A stretch of 64,000 nucleotides of DNA from Vibrio jasicida CAIM 1864 = LMG 25398. GTDB lineage: Bacteria; Pseudomonadota; Gammaproteobacteria; Enterobacterales; Vibrionaceae. Location of the stretch: contig NZ_BAOG01000052.1 in the NCBI RefSeq assembly GCF_000400365.1, forward strand, positions 1-64,000, read 5' to 3'. Of this stretch, positions 57,315 through 64,000 are shown piece by piece. The notes under the pieces were generated by a model. It was not told the DNA's origin. It did no database searches and saw only the letters and a list, made by a program, of their open reading frames with translations. The translations under genes were made by a program, and so were the position numbers. Every line of letters starts with the position of its first letter. Position 1 is the first letter of the stretch.

Positions 57315-58880
57315 ATGGCTAACCAAATGAGCAAGCTGGCTGTCGGTCTCGGCGTACTGGCAACCTCAAGCGCAGCAGTGGCAGCAGACAAACCAAACAT
57401 CCTAGCGATCTTTGGTGATGATGTTGGTTACTGGAACATCAGTGCATACAACCAAGGTATGATGGGTTACGAGACCCCGAATATCGACCGTATTGCAAAC
57501 GAGGGTGCACTATTTACTGATCACTACGGTCAGCAATCTTGTACTGCAGGCCGTGCAGCATTTATCACAGGCCAAGAACCGTTCCGTACTGGCTTGCTTA
57601 CAATCGGTATGCCAGGCTCTACTCACGGTATCCCTGATTGGGCGCCGACCATTGCAGACCTGCTTAAAGGTCAAGGCTACATGACGGCTCAGTTTGGTAA
57701 GAACCACTTAGGTGACCAAGACCAACACTTGCCAACTAACCACGGTTTCGACGAGTTCTTCGGTAACCTTTATCACCTCAATGCTGAAGAAGAACCAGAA
57801 ACCTACTACTACCCGAAAGATCCAGAGTTCCGTAAAAACTACGGCCCTCGCGGTGTTATCAAGTCTTTTGCTGACGGTAAGATTGAAGATACTGGCCCAA
57901 TGACGCGTAAGCGTATGGAGCACGCGGATGAAGAATTCCTAGAAACGTCACTGGCGTTCATGGAAAAAGCCGTGAAAGCAGACAAGCCATTCTTCATCTG
58001 GCACAACACCACTCGTATGCACGTTTGGACTCGTCTACAAGAGAAATACCAAGGTAAATCTGGCATCAGTATCTACGCCGACGGCATGTTAGAGCATGAT
58101 GATCAAGTGGGTATTCTACTGGATAAACTGGATGAGCTAGGTGTCGCAGACAACACCATCGTTATCTACTCAACCGATAACGGTGCAGAGACTGTATCGT
58201 GGCCTGACGGCGGTGCAACACCATTCCATGGTGAAAAAGGCACGACATGGGAAGGCGGTATGCGCGTACCTCAACTTGTTCGTTGGCCTGGCGTAATCGA
58301 ACCAGGTACTAAGATCAACGAAATGATGGCGCACCAAGACTGGCTACCAACTCTAATGGCTGCTGCCGGCGTTCCTGACGTGAAAGAGAAGCTAGCGAAA
58401 GGCTACAAAGCGAACGGTAAAGACTGGCGCGTACACATTGATGGTTACAACTTCATGCCTTACTTCCAAGGTAAAGAAGAGAAAGGTCCTCGTGAGTCAC
58501 TGCTTTACTTCACTGCTAATGGTGAGCTAAACGCAGTTCGTTGGAACGACTGGAAACTGCACTTCGCAACCCTAGAAGGTAACATTACCGATGCAGTTCG
58601 TTTCTCTCCTAACTGGCCGAAGATCATCCATTTACGTGCTGACCCATTCGAGAAAGCACCGCACGAATCTGGTATGTACCTACGCTGGATGGCAGACAAC
58701 ATGTGGTTGTTCGTACCAATCCAAGACGTTCTTGGTGAGTTCTTCAAGACGCTGCCAGATTACCCAATGCAGCAAGGTCAGATGATGAACCCAGCGTCGA
58801 TTAGCTACCAATCTCTTGGCCTACAAGGCAAGATGAAGCAGCTAGAGCAACTTCAGCAAGAAGTTAAAAAAATGAACTAG
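57315..58880 (+). CDS. Periplasmic sulfatase 3, Cys-type (family S1)
   Basis: The 521-residue protein has a signal peptide ending at SSAAVAA, PNILAIFGDDVGYW, the modified residue C76 in SCTAGRAAF, GKNHLGDQDQHLPTNHGFDEFFGNLYHLNAEEEPE and STDNGAETVSWPDGG. GGAG lies eight bases before the ATG. Codon use is more biased toward preferred codons (CGT, GGT, AAC, TTC) than in the other two sulfatases, suggesting it is the most strongly expressed of the three. No maturase gene lies downstream, so it must depend on anSME 1 or 2. The substrate is unknown; sulfated marine polysaccharides or aryl sulfates are possible. Confidence 0.93.
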   Translation: MANQMSKLAVGLGVLATSSAAVAADKPNILAIFGDDVGYWNISAYNQGMMGYETPNIDRIANEGALFTDHYGQQSCTAGRAAFITGQEPFRTGLLTIGMPGSTHGIPDWAPTIADLLKGQGYMTAQFGKNHLGDQDQHLPTNHGFDEFFGNLYHLNAEEEPETYYYPKDPEFRKNYGPRGVIKSFADGKIEDTGPMTRKRMEHADEEFLETSLAFMEKAVKADKPFFIWHNTTRMHVWTRLQEKYQGKSGISIYADGMLEHDDQVGILLDKLDELGVADNTIVIYSTDNGAETVSWPDGGATPFHGEKGTTWEGGMRVPQLVRWPGVIEPGTKINEMMAHQDWLPTLMAAAGVPDVKEKLAKGYKANGKDWRVHIDGYNFMPYFQGKEEKGPRESLLYFTANGELNAVRWNDWKLHFATLEGNITDAVRFSPNWPKIIHLRADPFEKAPHESGMYLRWMADNMWLFVPIQDVLGEFFKTLPDYPMQQGQMMNPASISYQSLGLQGKMKQLEQLQQEVKKMN

Positions 58881-58898
58881 TTTCTTTTGCAACTACCG

Positions 58899-58932
58899 AA
58901 AAAGCCCACCGATTCAGGTGGGCTTTCTTTTT
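58899..58932 (+). terminator. Terminator after sulfatase 3
   Basis: AAAGCCCACC (58901-58910) pairs with GGTGGGCTTT (58917-58926) around GATTCA, followed by CTTTTTG. Confidence 0.92.
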
Positions 58933-59046
58933 GTCGCGACCTTCCCCACTTAAGTAAAACTTCTAGACATGTCGCACTTTGAAGGCTCTGTATAAATAAC
59001 TGATAGCTTTCTCATTCATCACGTTGATTTTAACCAAGCCATTATT

Positions 59047-59065
59047 GATAATAGTTCGCATTATC
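59047..59065. promoter_or_regulatory. Fur box upstream of the two-component system
   Basis: GATAATAGTTCGCATTATC matches the 19-bp Fur consensus GATAATGATAATCATTATC at 14 positions with perfect outer arms; another GATAAT follows directly. It ends 21 bases before the response regulator start codon. Confidence 0.75.
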
Positions 59066-59086
59066 GATAATAAGTGATATATCAAC

Positions 59087-59845
59087 ATGTTTAGCCCAAC
59101 GTCAGCCCCCGTTCATCCAAAGCCAAACTGGTCATCGAGTTCATCCGTTCCTGCTCCTTCAATCTTATTGGTAGAAGATGACCCAGATCTCAACCTTCAA
59201 CTCACCCGGCTACTTAAAGAACAACGCTATCAAGTCATCTCGATGTTTTGCGGGGATGAAGCCGTTAAGGTTTTTCAGCAGCAAGACTTTGATTTGGTCA
59301 TACTCGATGTCAACCTCCCCAATCTCGATGGTTTCGAAGTGCTTAATGTCATTCGTTCTCAGTCACAAACACCCGTAGTTATGCTGACTGCATTTGGTGC
59401 AGAAGAATATCGAATTCAGGGCCTTAAATGCGGAGCCGATGATTACATCACCAAACCCTGTAACTTCACCGAAGTGAGTTTACGTATAGAAGCAATTTTA
59501 CGTCGCACCCAACTCATCAAGCAGCCCAATTCCGCGACGCAACTCAGTGAGAGAGAGTTACTTCTCGATAAGCAAACTCACACGGTAACGCTCCATCATT
59601 GCCCTGAGATGGACCCCATTCAATTAACACCTATTCAATTTAAACTGCTGTGGACGTTAATTGAGCACCGCGAAGAGGTTCTGAGTAAACCCTTCCTTTA
59701 CCAGACCGTCCTAGAGCGTCAATTTAGCCAATATGACCGAGCCCTAGACATGCACTTAAGCCGCGTGCGCAAACGTCTTATCGCGGAAGGTATGTCGAAC
59801 GACCGTATCCAGACCGTGCATGGCAAAGGGTATATTTTCAAATGA
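59087..59845 (+). CDS. OmpR-family response regulator
   Basis: The 252-residue protein has a 24-residue Ser/Pro-rich N-terminal tail, then a receiver domain (ILLVEDDPDL; phosphoacceptor D74 in VILDVNLPNLDGF; KP at ITKPCNF) and a winged-helix DNA-binding domain (QLTPIQFKLLWTLIEHREEVLSKPFLY...RALDMHLSRVRKRL...IQTVHGKGYIFK). The stop overlaps the start of the sensor kinase gene by four bases (ATGA). The Fur box and downstream TonB receptor suggest an iron-acquisition role; the arrangement resembles the PeuRS-PeuA ferric enterobactin system of V. parahaemolyticus, but I cannot confirm this identity. Confidence 0.92.
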   Translation: MFSPTSAPVHPKPNWSSSSSVPAPSILLVEDDPDLNLQLTRLLKEQRYQVISMFCGDEAVKVFQQQDFDLVILDVNLPNLDGFEVLNVIRSQSQTPVVMLTAFGAEEYRIQGLKCGADDYITKPCNFTEVSLRIEAILRRTQLIKQPNSATQLSERELLLDKQTHTVTLHHCPEMDPIQLTPIQFKLLWTLIEHREEVLSKPFLYQTVLERQFSQYDRALDMHLSRVRKRLIAEGMSNDRIQTVHGKGYIFK

Positions 59846-61182
59846 AGAAAATGTTGTTCTGGCGACTGTTTGTCGTCTTATCTCTCGGTGTGGTCATCTT
59901 CTTTTCTTTGATTCATAGCGCTGCCATTCTTTCTAATGAAAAGATGAGCTATCTAAAGAAGTCCCATCGTCAACAGATCCTCGACTGGGGCTCTACTGCA
60001 CAAACATATATCGACCAACAAGACTGGCAAGGTTTGGACACTTGGTTAGAAGAACTTGCTGCGAATGAGTCTACTTGGGCAACGGTTCTGCAATCACACC
60101 TAGACGTAAAAGGCGGCAATCCACTCAATGAGCGCTTTTGGGAAGGCTACGGCATTGGTCGAAGTGTTGAGTGGAAAATCCACCTCGATTTTCCAGATAA
60201 TCCAATCATGGAAGTGCCACTTTCTCCTTTTGGGTATCATTTTCTGATTCTACTGCCTGACCGAATGCGCCCCGGCACTTACATGTCCCATGCGTTTTGG
60301 TTGTTCCGTTTTGTGATTCCATTTCTCTCTTTATTGGCACTCACGGTGTATTTGTACCGTTACGTCATGCGTCCATTACAGCAGTTCCACCGAGCAAGCC
60401 AAGCTTTCAGCCAAGGGGATTATTCGGCGCGGATTGGACAGACCATGAAGTTAGGCAACGATGAAATAAGCCAAGTCGCACGCACTTTCGACAAAATGGC
60501 GGAGCGAACCTCAGATGTGATTCAGCACAACAGAAACTTAATCGCCGACATGTCACATGAGATACGTACCCCACTCGCTCGTATAGAAATGGCCATAGAC
60601 TGCGTCGATAAAAACATTGAGCGCGAGCAAATGTTGCAACGCATTAAGAGTGACACTCATAAGATGCGCAGTACAGCAGAAGACACTCTCACCCTTGCAT
60701 GGATTGAAAACGAACAACCAAACCTCAGAACGGAAGCATTTGACTTAGCGGAACTGGTTGAAATCATCGTTGAAGATGCACGATTTGAATACCCCGATAG
60801 GCACGTGTTCCTGCAGCAAGACGAACCATTACCTATCAATGACTCCAACCAAATGGCACTCAGCCAATCGTTAGAAAACGTCATTCGCAACGGTTTACGT
60901 TACACCCAACCCAATGAAGCGCTAAGAATTGAGGTGCGAAACAGTAGCGAGCATTATCAAATCGTCATTGCCGATTCTGGGCCTGGTATCGACCCAAGTT
61001 TGTATCAACAAATTTTCAAACCTTTCTTTAAAGCCAATAATCAAGTCGCATCACGTAAGGGCTTTGGTGTCGGGCTAGCGTTAGCGAAGAGGCACATTGA
61101 AGCCGTTGGCGGCAAGATCATTGCCTACAATGCGCCAGAGCGAGGTTTAGTGATGGATATTACCTTGCCCAAACGACGTTAA
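59842..61182 (+). CDS. Membrane sensor histidine kinase
   Basis: The 446-residue protein has two membrane helices (about residues 8-30 and 152-172) enclosing a periplasmic sensor of about 120 residues. A HAMP domain follows (RPLQQFHRASQAFSQGDYSARI), then the H box DMSHEIRTPLAR (H239) and the HATPase motifs NVIRNGLRYT, DSGPGID and KGFGVGLALAKRHIEAVGG. It pairs with the overlapping response regulator. The stimulus is unknown; the TonB receptor and Fur box nearby point to a siderophore or iron-related signal. Confidence 0.92.
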   Translation: MKKMLFWRLFVVLSLGVVIFFSLIHSAAILSNEKMSYLKKSHRQQILDWGSTAQTYIDQQDWQGLDTWLEELAANESTWATVLQSHLDVKGGNPLNERFWEGYGIGRSVEWKIHLDFPDNPIMEVPLSPFGYHFLILLPDRMRPGTYMSHAFWLFRFVIPFLSLLALTVYLYRYVMRPLQQFHRASQAFSQGDYSARIGQTMKLGNDEISQVARTFDKMAERTSDVIQHNRNLIADMSHEIRTPLARIEMAIDCVDKNIEREQMLQRIKSDTHKMRSTAEDTLTLAWIENEQPNLRTEAFDLAELVEIIVEDARFEYPDRHVFLQQDEPLPINDSNQMALSQSLENVIRNGLRYTQPNEALRIEVRNSSEHYQIVIADSGPGIDPSLYQQIFKPFFKANNQVASRKGFGVGLALAKRHIEAVGGKIIAYNAPERGLVMDITLPKRR

Positions 61183-61258
61183 GCCTCACCCATAACAAGG
61201 ATTGTAACAGTTGTAAAAGTCGTTTACTCAGCGTGGAAGAATCACCAAAATCTCACTC

Positions 61259-61277
61259 GATAATAATTCTCATTAAC
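61259..61277. promoter_or_regulatory. Fur box upstream of the TonB-dependent receptor
   Basis: GATAATAATTCTCATTAAC matches the Fur consensus at 15 of 19 positions and lies 13 bases before the GTG start codon, so Fur binding would directly block this message. Confidence 0.82.
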
Positions 61278-61290
61278 AATGGAGGTTACG

Positions 61291-63216
61291 GTGTCTGCTT
61301 CAACCGTATTTAAGCTAAGCCCACTTACCATCGCGCTTTTAGTGGCGTCACAAGCGACTTACGCCAAGGATGATATGGAAGTTATCGAGGTGACTGGTCA
61401 CACACCGGAAGGTGTCGATATCTCGATAGACTCTGACCAACTAGCAAAATCCCAAGCTCAAGATCTTAATGATATTTTCAGAAAGGATGCCGAAGTCAGT
61501 GTCGGTGGCTCATCAGGTATTTCTCAAAAGATCTACGTCCGAGGTCTAGAAGATACGATGCTGAATGTCTCTATCGATGGTGCAGAACAATCCGGTAACC
61601 TATTTCACCACCAAGGCCGATTATCGATCGAGCCAGAGCTGCTTAAGCAAGTCGATGTGAGTGCAGGCGCCGGACGAGCAACAGACGGCCCTGGTGCACT
61701 TGGCGGCGCAATTAAATTCACCACAAAAGATGCACACGATCTACTCGCTGCAGACCAAACCTACGGTGCAATGTTGAAAGGTGGCTACTACACCAACAAT
61801 GAAGGCTACAAAGTATCGGCAAGTCTTTATGGTGAAGTCGCCGATCAACTTGGTTTGTTGGCATCATTCGGTTACATCGATGGTGACAATATTCAAGATG
61901 GCAAAGGTAAAGAGCAGCATTATACAGCGCTAGAACAGCAAGTTGCCCTCCTTAAACTATCCGGTCAACTCAATGATGAACACTACCTCTCAGTAAGCTA
62001 CGACTATCGTAATGACGATGGACGACGCTTGAATCGCCCGCACTTCCAACCAAGTTTCAAAAACGAACCTTTAGACCAAGAGACGGACCGCTCGACATTC
62101 ACCTTAAACCACAAATACAGCGCGAGTGACCTATTCAATCTCGATACGACCTTCTACTACACGGACAGTCGTCTTGCCCACAAAGATCACCCACGTTGGG
62201 GAACGAGCGATGGCTCAATTCAAACTTCTGGCGTGAAGATCTTCAACACTAGCAAACTCACCGATCATACTTTGGTTTACGGCCTAGATTACAAGAAAGA
62301 CAAATCAGAATTTGAGACCAATTACGATGGTAAAAAGGATGATGAAGAGAAAGGCACTGTCTACGGTTTGTTTGTTCAAGACGACTGGATGCTGACAGAC
62401 GCTCTCATTCTCACCGCTGGTGCTCGTTATGATTGGTATGAACTGACCGACAACATGGACCAAGACTTTGACTCAAGTGGTTTTAGCCCTAACGTTGGTA
62501 TCAATTACAACGCCTTTGAAGGTTTGAACCTATTCGCGAGCTATGCGGAAGCGTTTCGTGGGCAACAAATCAAAGAGTTATTTGTCATCGACTACCGCGA
62601 AAATGATCCAAACCGTAAGCCAGAGGAAGCGCGCAACCTAGAGCTGGGTGCAAACTACCAATATGACGAATTCTTTGCTGGCTTAACCTTCTTTGACAGT
62701 ACCATCAAAGATGTCGTCACCAATCAAGGGGCCGTGTACACCAATGTTGGCGATTTAGATAATCAAGGCATCACCGCTTACCTAGGTTATGCGATTTCAG
62801 ATGTGTCAGCTCGCTTGAGCTACAACCAATCACGCCCAGAACTCAACGGCACTCCACTTTCGGATGATGACTCTACCCTAGGCACATCTATCGGTGACAC
62901 TTGGGTGCTTGATCTGATCTATCAGCCGATGGAAACACTGGAGTTTGGCTGGAATGCTCGATTTGTTGAACGTCTAACCGACGTGGCAGATCCAACCGTT
63001 CATCCAGAAAAGCCTGGCTACGGCGTACACGATGTTTACGCATATTGGATGCCACTCGCTGACGAAGAGTTATCTCTAACGCTGTCTGTTAAGAACGTAT
63101 TCGACAAATACTACTTTGACCATGCGTCGTACATGGAATACATCGGCAGTCCTGTCGCCCAAGGCTATGCAAGCCCGGGGCGAGACTTCCGCTTTAACGT
63201 GACTTACTCGTTCTAG
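61291..63216 (+). CDS. TonB-dependent outer-membrane receptor (iron/siderophore or heme uptake)
   Basis: The protein is 641 residues from GTG 61291, chosen because GGAGG at 61281-61285 is spaced five bases from it. The earlier ATG at 61279 would have no ribosome-binding site and would overlap the Fur box. A signal peptide (LSPLTIALLVASQATYA) is followed by a TonB-box-like MEVIEVTG, the plug domain (QKIYVRGLEDTMLNVSIDGAEQ; IEPELLKQVDVSAGAGRATDGPGALGGAIKF) and a 22-strand barrel ending in FNVTYSF. The plug resembles hemoglobin/heme-type receptors more than FepA. The substrate is not determined. Confidence 0.92.
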   Translation: MSASTVFKLSPLTIALLVASQATYAKDDMEVIEVTGHTPEGVDISIDSDQLAKSQAQDLNDIFRKDAEVSVGGSSGISQKIYVRGLEDTMLNVSIDGAEQSGNLFHHQGRLSIEPELLKQVDVSAGAGRATDGPGALGGAIKFTTKDAHDLLAADQTYGAMLKGGYYTNNEGYKVSASLYGEVADQLGLLASFGYIDGDNIQDGKGKEQHYTALEQQVALLKLSGQLNDEHYLSVSYDYRNDDGRRLNRPHFQPSFKNEPLDQETDRSTFTLNHKYSASDLFNLDTTFYYTDSRLAHKDHPRWGTSDGSIQTSGVKIFNTSKLTDHTLVYGLDYKKDKSEFETNYDGKKDDEEKGTVYGLFVQDDWMLTDALILTAGARYDWYELTDNMDQDFDSSGFSPNVGINYNAFEGLNLFASYAEAFRGQQIKELFVIDYRENDPNRKPEEARNLELGANYQYDEFFAGLTFFDSTIKDVVTNQGAVYTNVGDLDNQGITAYLGYAISDVSARLSYNQSRPELNGTPLSDDDSTLGTSIGDTWVLDLIYQPMETLEFGWNARFVERLTDVADPTVHPEKPGYGVHDVYAYWMPLADEELSLTLSVKNVFDKYYFDHASYMEYIGSPVAQGYASPGRDFRFNVTYSF

Positions 63217-63259
63217 GTTTGTCTCTTACTTTGGCATTGAGCTAACAATAACAACCCGG

Positions 63260-63286
63260 AAATCGGAGCAATTTGCTCCGATTTTT
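63260..63286 (+). terminator. Terminator after the TonB-dependent receptor
   Basis: AAATCGGAGCA and TGCTCCGATTT form an 11-bp stem around ATT, followed by TT. Confidence 0.92.
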
Positions 63287-63346
63287 GGTATTTGGCGGCT
63301 TATTTTGCTTTAATTAACGCAAATTCAATTTACTCAAAATAACTCA

Positions 63347-64000
63347 ATGAATTTACGTTTAATTTTTACACTGTGTATCGCCACTCTGTTTGCAGGTTGT
63401 GCGACCTATGCGGGCCTAAACTACGACAAACTGTTTGGCCCTGAAGAAGTGCGTGAGCGTACTGTTGCTATTGAAACGCCCCAAGCGGACTTCTTTCAAC
63501 ATGAAGTAAAACCTATCGTCGATAATCGATGTGTGGTTTGTCACGCCTGCTACGATGCCCCTTGCCAGTTAAAACTCTCTTCCGTAGAAGGCATCGACCG
63601 TGGTGCAAGCAAAGCTTTGGTTTACGAAGGCACACGCTTGACCGCAGCAGCCCCAACTCGCTTATTTGAAGACGCGCAAACTACGCAAGAATGGCGTGAT
63701 GCTGGCTTCCATCCTGTGCTCAACGAGCGTGAGCAGAGCATGACGGCTAATATGGATGCAGGTTTGATTGCTCGTATGTTGCAACAAAAGAAACGTCATC
63801 CACTCCCTGATCAAGTTCAATTAGAAGGCTTCGATTTTTCTATCGACCGTGAACAAACGTGTCCGACGATAGAAGAGTACGCAAAATACGAACAAGACAA
63901 CCCGACATGGGGAATGCCTTTCGGGATGCCGAACTTAACAGCGATAGAATATCAAACGCTCATGCTTTGGCTGGAAAATGGCGGCATCATGAATGCGCAT
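63347..64000 (+). CDS. cti: Fatty acid cis/trans isomerase (partial, C-terminus outside window)
   Basis: Only the first 218 codons are present; the frame runs to the right edge. The N-terminus is a lipoprotein-like signal (LRLIFTLCIATLFAGC) and then the cytochrome c-type heme site CVVCHACYDAPCQLKL, which is characteristic of Cti, a periplasmic heme enzyme that converts cis- to trans-unsaturated fatty acids in membrane lipids under solvent or temperature stress. Residues such as LVYEGTRLTAAAPTRLFEDAQTTQEWRDAGFHPVL and NPTWGMPFGMPNLTAIEYQTLMLWLENGG fit the family. The TonB receptor upstream ends in a terminator, so cti has its own promoter in the AT-rich 63287-63346. Confidence 0.9.
   Translation, partial: MNLRLIFTLCIATLFAGCATYAGLNYDKLFGPEEVRERTVAIETPQADFFQHEVKPIVDNRCVVCHACYDAPCQLKLSSVEGIDRGASKALVYEGTRLTAAAPTRLFEDAQTTQEWRDAGFHPVLNEREQSMTANMDAGLIARMLQQKKRHPLPDQVQLEGFDFSIDREQTCPTIEEYAKYEQDNPTWGMPFGMPNLTAIEYQTLMLWLENGGIMNAH

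Noticed and set aside
59087..63216. Naming the two-component system and receptor peuR, peuS and peuA
   Set aside because: The gene order and Fur boxes fit, but the receptor plug looks more like heme/hemoglobin-type receptors than FepA-type, so I left the symbols empty.

Overview
The window looks like a chromosome of a marine Vibrio, probably chromosome 2 of a member of the Harveyi/Parahaemolyticus group. The evidence is the adjacent, convergent cqsA/cqsS quorum-sensing pair (on chromosome 2 in V. cholerae), the Vibrio-type gene content (DcuC, YgiW, fatty acid cis/trans isomerase, CTI), FabR- and Fur-like operators, and a complete extra-looking F1Fo ATP synthase operon. Assignment to species is inference; no rRNA, tRNA, phage, transposase or CRISPR array was seen.

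Left part (1-25.6 kb). A giant Ig-repeat surface lipoprotein enters from the left edge (at least 2,668 codons, minus strand). It is followed by an M23 peptidase, the circularly permuted GTPase YlqF, CqsA (CAI-1 synthase) and its sensor kinase CqsS. Then come a HAD phosphatase, a GNAT acetyltransferase, an acyl-CoA desaturase behind two FabR/DesT-like operators, a DcuC-type transporter, a LemA/M48 pair, an OFA-family transporter and a FAN1-like VRR-NUC nuclease.

Sulfatase-related module A (25.8-31.6 kb). A radical-SAM anaerobic sulfatase maturase (anSME) is co-oriented with a periplasmic HEAT/TPR protein and diverges from a lipoprotein with the formylglycine-generating-enzyme fold that lacks the catalytic cysteines. 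The three genes lie between two inverted copies of a 48-bp repeat. A periplasmic HAD phosphatase, an outer-membrane barrel protein and a YgiW-family protein follow.

Middle (31.6-49 kb). yegS and a LysR regulator, a stretch with three inverted repeats ahead of two tiny membrane-protein genes, a stand-alone RibD-type deaminase, the full atpIBEFHAGDC operon, and a MoxR-DUF58-DUF4381-BatA-BatB/C-BatD operon.

Sulfatase module B (49-58.9 kb). A second anSME, a Ser-type sulfatase, a divergent LysR regulator, an octaheme cytochrome c with HEAT/TPR C-terminus, and two divergent Cys-type sulfatases. The C-terminal half of the cytochrome aligns end to end with the heme-free HEAT/TPR protein of module A. 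A GGTTATAAAC-type element sits 113-119 nt upstream of the start codons of anSME 1, sulfatase 3 and (weaker) sulfatase 2. This suggests that modules A and B are one regulon for periplasmic sulfate-ester hydrolysis with an unexplained redox component. It is the best candidate for an undescribed system here.

Right part (59-64 kb). A Fur-box-preceded two-component system, a Fur-box-preceded TonB-dependent receptor starting at a GTG, and the beginning of a heme-binding fatty acid cis/trans isomerase that runs off the edge.
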